Source: JBOGXA01 sp050694175
GTDB lineage: Bacteria; Actinomycetota; CADDZG01; WHSQ01
NCBI GenBank assembly: GCA_050694175.1
Contig: JBOGXA010000018.1
Location: 15,863 to 79,862, forward strand
DNA: 64,000 bases
Direction of reading: 5' to 3'
The notes beneath the pieces were generated by a model. That model saw only the letters and a program-made list of their open reading frames with translations, was not told the DNA's origin and ran no database searches. Positions 40,857 to 48,928 of the stretch are shown one piece after another. Made by a program: the position numbers and the translations under genes. Position 1 is the first letter of the stretch, and each line of letters opens with the position of its first letter.

Positions 40857-42116
40857 GTGAGAAACGCAGCAAGGATCACACTGGCGATAGTGGTGGTGAT
40901 GGCAGGCGCTGTGGTCCTGCCGCGCTCGGCCGGCCGCGTCTTCACTCCGGATGCCCTCGCCCAGATCATTCCCAGTCCCACGATCCCGGACATCCTTCCC
41001 TCGCCGACCGTCTCTCCGACCCCGACCCCCACCGGTGGCGGTGGCGGAGGCGGCGGAGGCGACGACGGTGGTGGTGGGGGAAAGGGCGGCGGCGGCGGAG
41101 GTGGAGGCGACGATCCGATCGATCTTCCCGGTGGGGATCGTGGCGACAAGAAGGGCGGCGAGAAGTCACGCGAGCGTGGCGACAAGGGAAGCCGCTCGAT
41201 CGCACCGGTCCGGAGTTTTTACCGGGTTCCCGGCTCGTACAACACGAATGCGCTTCTGAGCGTGGCCGCACGGCTGCGGTCCCTCGGCTGGTCCAAGGAG
41301 CGCGTGCTCAAAGAGGTGTTCGCGCCCTTCATTATCGGCGGCAATGCCAACTGGGTGGACACCTGGGGAGCGCCTCGGTTCGGCCCCGGTCCCCTCGTGC
41401 GTACGCACGAGGGCCAAGACGTCTTCTGCGAGTACGGCGATCCGATCCTTGCCTCGGAGACGGGCACGGTCGAGTTCGACGGCGGCGGACTCGGAGGCAA
41501 GGTTGCGCGACTTCATCGCTCCGACGGCAGCTATTGGTACTACGCACACCTGTCGGACTGGAACACCAAGGAGTTCTCTTCCGGCGACGCCGCCAAGAAG
41601 GGCGACGTCATTGGTTTTTGCGGCAACAGCGGGAACGCGCTGACGACGCCGCCACATGTGCATTTCGGCTGGTACAAGTCAGGCGGCGTCAAGGCGAAGA
41701 ACCCAATGCGCATCCTGGTCAAGTGGCTGCGCGAGGCCGAGGCCAATGCAGCCGGCCTTGCGGGACGAGCGGAGGGCGAACGCCAGAAGCAGATCGCGAC
41801 ACTCACCGTCGCCCGCCGGTTCGGCGATGCATTCAGCCCGGACCTCAGTGAGTTCAGGGTGTCCGGTGAGTCGTTGTGGGCGGCAGGTTCCTCGCCCGCA
41901 ACCGGCGCGCTGGGGCTCGCCGAAACGGCGTTGCAGTCGGCTCTGGCAAACGCTGCGGTGCAGTCCGACGTGACCGGGGGGCAGCTGATCGGAGCCGACG
42001 CCGTCGACGGCTTGGGAGCCGGGACGGGGGCCATGGACCCCGCGGCCGAGCTCGCCGTGTTCCTCGGTGAGGACGCACACGGGCACTCGGTGACGACCGG
42101 CGAACAGGCCGACTAG
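40857..42116 (+). CDS. Secreted M23-family peptidoglycan peptidase
   Basis: Signal peptide at residues 1-22, then a Pro/Thr segment and a Gly/Asp-rich linker (about 55-90), then a LytM-type domain. Zinc ligands are seen as H184 and D188 (THEGQDVF) and H267-x-H269 (HVHFGW). A coiled Ala-rich region of about 100 residues follows. GTG 40857 has GAGGGG just upstream. It should cut cell-wall peptides outside the cell. The 237-base leader was searched by eye for a c-di-AMP riboswitch and no consensus was found. Confidence 0.87.
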   Translation: MRNAARITLAIVVVMAGAVVLPRSAGRVFTPDALAQIIPSPTIPDILPSPTVSPTPTPTGGGGGGGGGDDGGGGGKGGGGGGGGDDPIDLPGGDRGDKKGGEKSRERGDKGSRSIAPVRSFYRVPGSYNTNALLSVAARLRSLGWSKERVLKEVFAPFIIGGNANWVDTWGAPRFGPGPLVRTHEGQDVFCEYGDPILASETGTVEFDGGGLGGKVARLHRSDGSYWYYAHLSDWNTKEFSSGDAAKKGDVIGFCGNSGNALTTPPHVHFGWYKSGGVKAKNPMRILVKWLREAEANAAGLAGRAEGERQKQIATLTVARRFGDAFSPDLSEFRVSGESLWAAGSSPATGALGLAETALQSALANAAVQSDVTGGQLIGADAVDGLGAGTGAMDPAAELAVFLGEDAHGHSVTTGEQAD

Positions 42117-42131
42117 GCAGGCGCAGCGCTC

Positions 42132-42180
42132 GAACTTTGCGCGCCCCGTCACGATCTCGAAGACACAGCGCGCAAAGTTC
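42132..42180. terminator. Perfect 13-bp inverted repeat before tRNA-Tyr
   Basis: GAACTTTGCGCGC at 42132-42144 is exactly complementary to GCGCGCAAAGTTC at 42168-42180, with a 23-base loop. It begins 16 bases after the M23 stop codon, so a transcription end signal is likely; there is no T-run. It could also be a feature of the tRNA-proximal insertion region. Confidence 0.45.
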
Positions 42181-42226
42181 CGCGACGACGCGCTGATCAC
42201 GAGCGGTTATCCTCGCCGTTGCTCAC

Positions 42227-42309
42227 GGCGGGATGCCCGAGCGGCCAAAGGGAGCGGCCTGTAAAGTCGCCGGCGTACGCCTACAGAGGTTCGAATCCTC
42301 TTCCCGCCA
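42227..42309 (+). tRNA. tRNA-Tyr (GTA anticodon)
   Basis: Acceptor arms GGCGGGA and TCCCGCC pair fully. The anticodon stem-loop GCGGC-CTGTAAA-GTCGC gives anticodon GTA at 42261-42263. A long variable arm, expected for bacterial tRNA-Tyr, and the T-loop GGTTCGAATCC are present. Discriminator base A at 42309; CCA is not encoded in full. The 3' half of this gene is repeated at 48441-48487. Confidence 0.95.
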
Positions 42310-42310
42310 C
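42264..42310 (+). repeat. attL-like copy of the 47-bp direct repeat (in tRNA-Tyr)
   Basis: Runs from the last base of the anticodon loop through the end of tRNA-Tyr and one base beyond. It contains GCCGGCGTACGCC and GGTTCGAATCCTCTTCC. Identical to 48441-48487 over 47 bases, after which the two loci diverge at once. Confidence 0.9.
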
Positions 42311-42451
42311 TGCCAACATTGACTCCTTGTTTTTCTGTGCGAGAACTGTCGCCATGCGGCATCCAGCGCACAAAGACGCTCTGGACGGGCACCTGGCATT
42401 CGGAGAGCGCGGCTGTAGCTTCGGTTCCTTAGGCCTGGCATTCTTTTCCTC

Positions 42452-45211
42452 GTGGAGGCGCATCGAAGCCTGCCGCTCGTGGGGCGTGATCGGGAGCTCG
42501 GGATCCTCGACGGGGCACTCTCGGAGTTGCCCTCGCGCGGGGCCGCGGTCTTCATACGTGGGGAACCCGGACTCGGAAAATCGAGACTCGCTCAGGAGAC
42601 CGTTCGCCGAGCAGGGAAGCTGGGCTACGAGAGCGCCGTCGGCGGTTCCTCCGAGCTAGAGCAGCAACGTCCCTTCGCCGCCCTTATCGATGCCCTGGGC
42701 GGCGGAGATTCGACGCCGGAAACGAAGGACCTGCTCGCGCTGTTGATGGGAGCGGGTGATGAAGGCGCGAGCTCTGCATCCCTCGATCTGAGCTACCGGG
42801 TGATCGAGGAGTCTCTCGGCTATTTCGAGTCCCGCCTCAACGAAGGACCGTTCGTTTTGGTGCTCGAAGATCTTCACTGGGCGGACCCGTCAACTCTTGT
42901 GTTCCTACGCCACGCCGCGTCCCGCCTGATGATCCGACCGCTGCTGCTGGTCGGCACACGCCGGCCGTGGCCGCGCTCACCGCAGCTGGACCGCATCGAG
43001 GAGATGGTCAACGTCACCCCGCTAGGCGTCGCTCCACTAGCGGATGAGGAAGTTCTCGAATTGGGGGAACGTGCACTGGGTCGCCGTCCCGAAGGGGCGT
43101 TGCTGGACAGGCTGCGGGCGGCGGCGGGTAACCCCTTGTTCGTGGAGGAGGTTTTGACCGCGAATGCGCAAGAACAGTTGTCCGATGATTTCGTGAGGTC
43201 CATCATCAGGCGGCTGACCTATCTGTCGGATGGATGCCTGGAGCTGTTGCGCATCGGGTCCATCCTCGGGACACGGTTCCGTTTCCGAGATTTGACGATT
43301 GCTTCGGGAAGGGAATCGCTCGAGCTCACGCCCATCGTGGAGGAGGCCGTTCATTCGGGACTTCTTCGTGAAGATCAGAGTCGTTTGCGCTTCAATCACG
43401 AGCTCGTTCGCGATGCGATCTACCAGGATATTGCCGCGAGTGTGCGACAAGACCTTCACCTGGACGTGGCGAACAAACTGGCTGGATCGGGGTCTGCTGC
43501 TGAGGTGGTCGCCCCCCACTTTTCGCTCGGCGCTGAGGCCGGCGACGCCTCTGCCACAGAGTGGATCTGGCGAGCGGCCCGTGAGTCTGCAGCACGCAGC
43601 CCGACTGCCGCCGTGAATCTGCTGACGCGTGCACTCGAGCTGGCACCCGGCGGCTTTGAGCACCGTGATCTGCTCGTCTCCGATCTTGTGTCCGCACTTC
43701 TCTGGTCCGGGCACTTCTATAGGGCCGAGCTGCGCGCCCAGCAACTCATCGATCGTCCCAGCGCGCCCGAGGCGCGTGCGGCCGTCCGGTACGCGCTCGC
43801 GCGAGTGCTTGTGTATCGGGGCCGTGTTGCGGACTCGCTCCAGCACGCCGAGGCCGCCCTGCGCGAGGAAGGGCTGACCGAGGAACAGAGGGCTCGATTT
43901 CTTGCCGATGTCGCGCTGCGCGCCCTCGTCGTAGGAGACGTGACCCGTTCACGAGCGGCCGCTGCCGAAGCGACTGCCGCCGCCGAACAGCTCGCGGATA
44001 CCTCGTTACTGGCCCTAACGTTGTCCGCGAGCTCTCGGGTCGCGGATCACAGAGGGTATGTCGAGGAGGCAATGGCGTCGGCCCGGCGAGCGGCGTCGCT
44101 CGCCGCGGCTCGTCCGAGCGATGCCATCCAGTTCGTTCAGCCGGCGTTGTATTTCGGGCTCGCCCTTATCAGCGGTGACAGATTCGTCGAAGCGCTGGAT
44201 GTGCTCGAGCGGGGGCGGCGTGACGCGGAGTCGGTAGGTGCTGCGTGGAGCCTTCCCTTGTTTCATTTCGCGTCTGCCCTGGCCCGCTTCCACGCGGGAT
44301 TGTGGGACGACGCGCTCGTCGACGCCACCGCGGGACTCGAACTTAGCGAGGAGACGGAAACCCAGGTGTGGGCGCCGTGGACAAAGGCGCTCGTGGCACG
44401 TATCCACCTCCACCGCGACGATCTGGAGTCGGCTGAAGAAGAGCTCGCTGCCGCGCGCACGCAAGAGCTGCAGGCCGGCTGTCCTCAATTTGGCGGGTAC
44501 TGGATTCGCTGGAGCGAGGCGCTTCTCGAGGAAGCACGGGGCCATGACGAGGGTGCAGCAGCCACGTTGGGCGGCGAGTGGGAGCGATGGCCCCAAACCG
44601 AACCGGTGGGCGACCACCGCGAGACGGCTGTGGACATGATCCGTCTCGCGCTGGTGGTTGGAGACCGAACCAGAGCCCACGACGTCATGACTGTTGCCGA
44701 AGAGGCCTCGTCGCGCTGGCGATCGTCGTCATCGAAGGCCATGGTCTTGGCCTGCGGAGGTTGGCTCGATGCAGATGGGAGCCACCTCGAGGAAGCAGCG
44801 CGCCTGTTCCGGTCCTGTGGACGGATCCTCGCGTCGGCTCAAAGCCTTGAAACCGCCGCGGCGATTGATGCCCCGCAGGCTCACGATCTGCTCCGAGAGG
44901 CCCTCGGGGTCTATGAGTCGCTGGGGGCGACGCACGACGCGGGGCGAGTGGAGGCCGAGTTAAGGGCCAGGGGAGTTCGACGGGGACGCCGCGGCCCTCG
45001 CCTCCGTCCGTCGCACGGATGGGACAGCCTCACCGAAACCGAGGTGAAGGTCGTGTTCCTGGTCGCCGAGGGCCTGACCAATCGCCAGATCGCCGAGCGC
45101 TTGTTCGTTTCCCATCGCACCGTGGATACCCACGTCTCGCATGCGCTCGCGAAGCTCGGGGCCTCGGCCCGGGCCGAGCTGGCTGCTGAGGCCGCCCGGC
45201 GCTCGCCGTAG
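42452..45211 (+). CDS. AAA-ATPase LuxR-type transcriptional regulator (LAL/MalT-like)
   Basis: Large regulator of 919 residues. An N-terminal NTPase domain has Walker A GEPGLGKS (37-44) and Walker B-like VLVLEDLHWAD near residue 140. A long helical, TPR-like middle region rich in Ala/Glu follows, then a C-terminal LuxR helix-turn-helix with LTETEVKVVFLVAEGLTNRQ in overlapping pieces and FVSHRTVDTHV. Such proteins bind ATP and a small effector before activating promoters. GTG 42452 is the start. Target genes are unknown; the three small genes that follow on the same strand are candidates. Confidence 0.9.
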   Translation: MEAHRSLPLVGRDRELGILDGALSELPSRGAAVFIRGEPGLGKSRLAQETVRRAGKLGYESAVGGSSELEQQRPFAALIDALGGGDSTPETKDLLALLMGAGDEGASSASLDLSYRVIEESLGYFESRLNEGPFVLVLEDLHWADPSTLVFLRHAASRLMIRPLLLVGTRRPWPRSPQLDRIEEMVNVTPLGVAPLADEEVLELGERALGRRPEGALLDRLRAAAGNPLFVEEVLTANAQEQLSDDFVRSIIRRLTYLSDGCLELLRIGSILGTRFRFRDLTIASGRESLELTPIVEEAVHSGLLREDQSRLRFNHELVRDAIYQDIAASVRQDLHLDVANKLAGSGSAAEVVAPHFSLGAEAGDASATEWIWRAARESAARSPTAAVNLLTRALELAPGGFEHRDLLVSDLVSALLWSGHFYRAELRAQQLIDRPSAPEARAAVRYALARVLVYRGRVADSLQHAEAALREEGLTEEQRARFLADVALRALVVGDVTRSRAAAAEATAAAEQLADTSLLALTLSASSRVADHRGYVEEAMASARRAASLAAARPSDAIQFVQPALYFGLALISGDRFVEALDVLERGRRDAESVGAAWSLPLFHFASALARFHAGLWDDALVDATAGLELSEETETQVWAPWTKALVARIHLHRDDLESAEEELAAARTQELQAGCPQFGGYWIRWSEALLEEARGHDEGAAATLGGEWERWPQTEPVGDHRETAVDMIRLALVVGDRTRAHDVMTVAEEASSRWRSSSSKAMVLACGGWLDADGSHLEEAARLFRSCGRILASAQSLETAAAIDAPQAHDLLREALGVYESLGATHDAGRVEAELRARGVRRGRRGPRLRPSHGWDSLTETEVKVVFLVAEGLTNRQIAERLFVSHRTVDTHVSHALAKLGASARAELAAEAARRSP

Positions 45212-45305
45212 CTCTCCGCATGACGATGAAGAATCCGTGATCTTACGGATGTCTTCATCCATCTTCCGGGCGACAGTGGGCTCTGCGAGAGAAGAAGGAG
45301 GATGG

Positions 45306-45557
45306 ATGGGGCTGTTCATGGACGTGCACCGGAACCTCGACGGGCTAACCGCCGAGGCCGCCGCCAGGGCTCACCAGGCCGACATCGACATCCAGGCCCG
45401 CTTCGGCGTCAGGTACCTGCGCTACTGGTTCAGCGAGGACGAGGGCACGGTCTTCTGCCTCGGGGAGGCACCCTCAGTTGAAGCGGCCAAGCGGGTCCAC
45501 GAGGAGGCGCATGGACTGGTCGCCGACGAGATCATTCTGGTGAGGGAGGGGATGTAG
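45306..45557 (+). CDS. SCO4226-like small protein (DUF4242, putative nickel-binding)
   Basis: An 83-residue ferredoxin-fold-like protein. FMDVHRNLDGLTAEAAARAH at the N terminus and EAHGLVADEIILV at the C terminus resemble the Streptomyces SCO4226 family, one member of which binds nickel. ATG 45306 follows a strong AAGGAGGA site. It is three bases ahead of the redoxin gene, so the two are cotranscribed. Confidence 0.75.
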   Translation: MGLFMDVHRNLDGLTAEAAARAHQADIDIQARFGVRYLRYWFSEDEGTVFCLGEAPSVEAAKRVHEEAHGLVADEIILVREGM

Positions 45558-45559
45558 GT

Positions 45560-46243
45560 ATGCGCAGCGAGGGAGTGGTGATGGAGACCAGACTCGAGCA
45601 GCAGATCCGGGCCGCCGAGAAGAAGTGGTTGGAGCTGTGGGTCAGAGGCCCCGCCGAGCTAGAGCAGGGCCGGATGGTCCCACAGGTCGGTGATGCCGCC
45701 CCCGAGCTTGTCCTTGTGGATCACGAAGGTCGCGACCGCGCGCTGAGCTCGTTCTGGAACGAGAAGCCCGCGCTCGTGCTGTTCTGGAGGCACTACGGAT
45801 GTGGGTGCGGCATCGACCGGGCGGCCCGGCTGCGCGACGAGATGAACGCGTATCGCGACGCAGGCGCGGAGGTCGTCGTGGTCGGCCAGGGCGAGCCCGA
45901 GCGCGCCGCCGCCTACCGCGACCAGCACGGCATCGACTGCCCGTTTCTTTGCGACACCGAGGAAGCGGGCTACCGCACCTACGGGCTCACGGAATTCACG
46001 GTTGCCGAGGTGCTTTTCGACGCCCCGGAGGAGTTCTGGTCGCACAGCCGTGAGATCGGCGAGCAGTTCATAGCGGACCGTCGCGAAATGGGGCGGCCGG
46101 CCGTCGACAACCCATGGCGACGCCCCGGCGAGTTCGTGATCGATACCAAGGGTGTGATACGGCTCGCCTACCGGTGGCAGTACTGCGAGGACTTTCCCGA
46201 TCCCCGCGTCCACCTCACAGCGATCAAGCTGGCTCACGGTTAA
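45560..46243 (+). CDS. Redoxin / AhpC-TSA-like thioredoxin-fold protein
   Basis: A 227-residue cytoplasmic protein. The thioredoxin-fold core begins with VPQVGDAAPELVLVD, and FWRHYGCGCGIDRA holds a C-x-C pair at the place of the peroxidatic site. Another Cys pair flanks DCPFLCD. Most peroxiredoxin-like relatives of this type are uncharacterised, so peroxide or thiol redox activity is inferred. ATG 45560 and ATG 45581 are both possible starts. Confidence 0.7.
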   Translation: MRSEGVVMETRLEQQIRAAEKKWLELWVRGPAELEQGRMVPQVGDAAPELVLVDHEGRDRALSSFWNEKPALVLFWRHYGCGCGIDRAARLRDEMNAYRDAGAEVVVVGQGEPERAAAYRDQHGIDCPFLCDTEEAGYRTYGLTEFTVAEVLFDAPEEFWSHSREIGEQFIADRREMGRPAVDNPWRRPGEFVIDTKGVIRLAYRWQYCEDFPDPRVHLTAIKLAHG

Positions 46244-46328
46244 TAGCGAGCATTTCGGTTCGCCTACGTCAAATGGGTGGTCTGGCGAGCATCACTGCTT
46301 GCCAAACAGAGTAGGCGGGGAGGCAAAG

Positions 46329-48266
46329 ATGAAGCTGAGATCGATCGTTTTTATTGTGACTCTCGTCGCCGGGATCTTGGGAGTGGCGGCCCCGCCGGCT
46401 GCGGCCGATGAGGGCTGCGGCTTCATCTCCGGCATCATCGGTGATGGGCAACAAATCTTGGACGAGTTCTTTGTCGACTCGAACTGCGCCGATGGGTTCG
46501 GCGCGAGCGAATCGGTCTCTGGCAGTTCGGAGGACGGCGCCCAGGCGAACGGTGCCGCGTCGGAGCAGTATGCGCTGAGCTTCGCGCCCCCCGACGGCCA
46601 GGGGCAGGTTCACCTCAGCTCGGCCGACGTAAGCGGCGAGACTTCCTTTTCGGTGAGCGGTGGAAACGGCAGGATCTTAGGCGGAGAGACGCACGCCTGG
46701 TTCGACCTCGACTTCGTTATTCCTGAGGGGATGACGGGGTCGCTACTCGCGAACGTAAGCGCGAGTGTGACCCCCCCGGAGATCGGTGGTTATGTCGGCA
46801 GCTCGACCGTGAATCTGGAGGGCGATTTTGAGGGTCCGGACGAGGTCGAGGTGGAACTCGGCTCCGAGGACCCCCGCCTCGAGGCGAGCGACTCGCTGGC
46901 GCTCAGCGACCTCCCACCGGGCGCTTACCGCTTGCACGCGGACAGTGTCGCGAACGCCGGAGGAGGAGGGTCCGTGGCCGCAGACTTCGACGTGACCTTG
47001 ACGGTCGAGTCGCAGTGTGACAACGAGTTCACCGACGGTGACGACATCATCACCGGGACGCCCGGCGACGACTTCCTGTGCGGAGGCGGCGGGAACGACA
47101 CCATCGACGGCGGCGCCGGCACCGACACCATCCGCGGCGGAGACGGCAACGACACCATCGAGGGCGGGGACGACGACGATCCCCTCCTCGACGGCGGCGC
47201 CGGCACCGACACCATCCGCGGCGGAGACGGCAACGACACCATCGATGGCGGGGACGACGACGATCCCCTCCTCGACGGCGGCGCCGGTACCGACAGCATC
47301 GAGGGCGGCAACGGCAACGACACCATCTTCGGCGGCGGCGACAGCCTCGGGGGCGACGCCGGCGACGATTTCGTGGACGGAGAGGCCGGCGACGACTTCC
47401 TCTTCGGCGCAGCGGGCGGGGACTTCATCCTCGGTGGCGACGGGCGAGACCTGCTCGAGGGCGAAGAGGGCGACGACGACCTGTTCGGGGGACCTGGCGA
47501 CGACAGCGGCAACGTGCCGGGCCTCTTCGGCGGACCCGGCGAAGACGAGCTTCACGGCGACGACGGTGACGACACCATCGAGGGCGGGGACGACGACGAC
47601 CCCCTCCTCGACGGCGGCGCCGGCGACGACAACATCGAGGGCGGCAACGGCAACGACACCATCTTCGGCGGCGAGGGCGGCGACAGCATCGGGGGCGACG
47701 CCGGCGATGATTTCGTGGACGGAGAGGCGGGCGACGACTTCATCTTCGGCGGAGCAGGCGACGACTTCATGCTCGGCGGCGACGGGCGAGACCTGCTCGA
47801 GGGCCAAGAGGGCGACGACGACCTGTTCGGGGGACCCGGCGACGACAGCGGCAACGTGCCGGGCCTCTTCGGCGGACCCGGCGAAGACGAGGTTCACGGC
47901 GACGAGGGCAACGACACCATCGAGGGCGGCACCGGCCACGACACCCTCCTCGACGGCGGCGGGGGCGACGACCTGGTCGAAGGCGGTGGCGGCGACGACC
48001 TCCTCGAGGGCGGGCCCGGCCGCGACAAGATGCTCGGCAACACCGGCTCGGACAAGCTCCGGGGCCAGGGCGACAACGACTGCCTGATCGGCGGGACCCG
48101 CAAGGACGTATTGGTGGGGGGGCCCGGCAATGACCGTCTGCTCGCCAAAGATGGCGTGCGCGACGTCGTGAATGGCGGCCCGCAGTTCGACCGGGCCCGC
48201 ATCGATCAGGGGCTGGACGACGTGATCAGAGTCGAGAACCGCAACTTCCAGGGAGGATGCCCGTAG
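46329..48266 (+). CDS. Secreted RTX-type calcium-binding repeat protein
   Basis: A signal peptide ending in PPAAADE is followed by a beta-rich domain (about 30-235) and then roughly 380 residues of GGxGxDxI nonapeptides, the calcium-binding parallel beta-roll of RTX proteins. Two blocks are duplicated inside the array with an offset of 342 bases (114 residues); FVDGEAGDDF marks each. The C terminus, DQGLDDVIRV and QGGCP, has a stray copy at 51997-52080. ATG 46329 follows GGGAGGCAAAG. Probably a surface or matrix protein; no enzymatic domain is seen. Confidence 0.87.
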   Translation: MKLRSIVFIVTLVAGILGVAAPPAAADEGCGFISGIIGDGQQILDEFFVDSNCADGFGASESVSGSSEDGAQANGAASEQYALSFAPPDGQGQVHLSSADVSGETSFSVSGGNGRILGGETHAWFDLDFVIPEGMTGSLLANVSASVTPPEIGGYVGSSTVNLEGDFEGPDEVEVELGSEDPRLEASDSLALSDLPPGAYRLHADSVANAGGGGSVAADFDVTLTVESQCDNEFTDGDDIITGTPGDDFLCGGGGNDTIDGGAGTDTIRGGDGNDTIEGGDDDDPLLDGGAGTDTIRGGDGNDTIDGGDDDDPLLDGGAGTDSIEGGNGNDTIFGGGDSLGGDAGDDFVDGEAGDDFLFGAAGGDFILGGDGRDLLEGEEGDDDLFGGPGDDSGNVPGLFGGPGEDELHGDDGDDTIEGGDDDDPLLDGGAGDDNIEGGNGNDTIFGGEGGDSIGGDAGDDFVDGEAGDDFIFGGAGDDFMLGGDGRDLLEGQEGDDDLFGGPGDDSGNVPGLFGGPGEDEVHGDEGNDTIEGGTGHDTLLDGGGGDDLVEGGGGDDLLEGGPGRDKMLGNTGSDKLRGQGDNDCLIGGTRKDVLVGGPGNDRLLAKDGVRDVVNGGPQFDRARIDQGLDDVIRVENRNFQGGCP

Positions 48267-48440
48267 CCGGCAGCAGCAGTAGTCAACACCCGTCGGGGCC
48301 GGACGATCTCGCGAGCGATCGGAACGCCGGTTCAGGCCCGTCCTACCTGGCAGATGGCCTGAAGGTCCTTACGAAACCGTTGGTTCGAACATCGTCCACT
48401 TAGGACCACCAACCGCTCCCGAGGGAGCGGATCATCTGCC
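48267..48440. other. Intergenic stretch between the RTX gene and the right att-like repeat
   Basis: No gene is seen. A short hairpin, CCGCTCCC / GGGAGCGG at 48413-48430, lies just before the repeat and may end RTX transcription. The GGGAGCGG arm also resembles the tRNA-Tyr sequence at the same distance before the shared 47 bases, so part of it may be a mutated tRNA remnant. Confidence 0.45.
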
Positions 48441-48487
48441 AAGTCGCCGGCGTACGCCTACAGAGGTTCGAATCCTCTTCCCGCCAC
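48441..48487 (+). repeat. attR-like copy of the 47-bp tRNA-Tyr 3' end
   Basis: Exact copy of 42264-42310. No functional tRNA can form here, as the acceptor 5' strand, D arm and anticodon are missing. It abuts the broken LVIVD gene. Confidence 0.9.
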
Positions 48488-48494
48488 CAGTAAT

Positions 48495-48677
48495 TCAGAC
48501 GCTTCCCGCCGCCGAGCACGACCGGCGCGATCGAGCCACCTCACGCGGCTGGCGGGGATTAGTGAGGTCGTAGAGGCGAAGACCGGCGTTGAAGTACGCA
48601 AGGTAGGTCAACGTGTCCGAGTGATTGGTGAAGGGTGCCTCTCCTCCCCCGGAGGGTCGCGGCCACCCGAGACACAT
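48495..48677 (-). pseudogene. Fragment of an LVIVD-repeat beta-propeller protein
   Basis: The minus-strand frame encodes FTNHSDTLTYLAYFNAGL and RLYDLTNPRQPREVA, which is like one blade of LVIVD-repeat proteins. Only about 35 residues are family-like, and there is no signal peptide or rest of the propeller. It stops a few bases from the att-like repeat, as if cut by the insertion or deletion event. Related to, but not a copy of, the intact gene at 48929. Confidence 0.5.
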
Positions 48678-48928
48678 GACCTACTTGTCGTTTATGCTGC
48701 GTCGAGGATGCCGACGGGCTGACCGCGTGAGGGTTATGTGCTCGCCACCGGGCGGGTCACCGACGGGGATTCTCTGGGGGGTGGAAGCCGAGAGATGAGC
48801 ATCAGCAAGCCAAGCTGTGCCGCGTTCTCACGGTCGCGGCCTCCTTTCCCCCGGCGAGTGACCCAGCAGCGCGGCCCTCTCCGGCATGCCGGGCATCGAT
48901 TCGGTCTTCGCCGACCACAAGGGGGGAT

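Larger units (their letters stand above)
42264..48487. mobile_element. Probable genomic island inserted at tRNA-Tyr, no integrase
   Basis: An exact 47-bp repeat of the tRNA-Tyr 3' end flanks a 6.2-kb segment. This is the usual footprint of site-specific integration into a tRNA gene. Cargo: AAA-LuxR regulator, SCO4226-like protein, redoxin, RTX protein. No integrase, excisionase or replication gene was recognised inside, so the element would be a decayed or degenerate island. A local segmental duplication of the tRNA end is the alternative. Confidence 0.6.

Noticed and set aside
46743..47939. Long minus-strand open frame opposite the RTX array
   Set aside because: It is a by-product of the GC-rich nonapeptide repeats; its translation is Val/Ala low complexity with no fold, and the plus strand has signal peptide and motif support.
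47060..48050. Possible CRISPR-like or satellite repeat
   Set aside because: Repeats are in frame, of 27-base type encoding GGxGxDxI, and no constant repeat with unique spacers exists. It is a protein repeat.
42310..48440. Integrase or transposase inside the island
   Set aside because: All sizeable frames were read; none has tyrosine or serine recombinase or transposase motifs.
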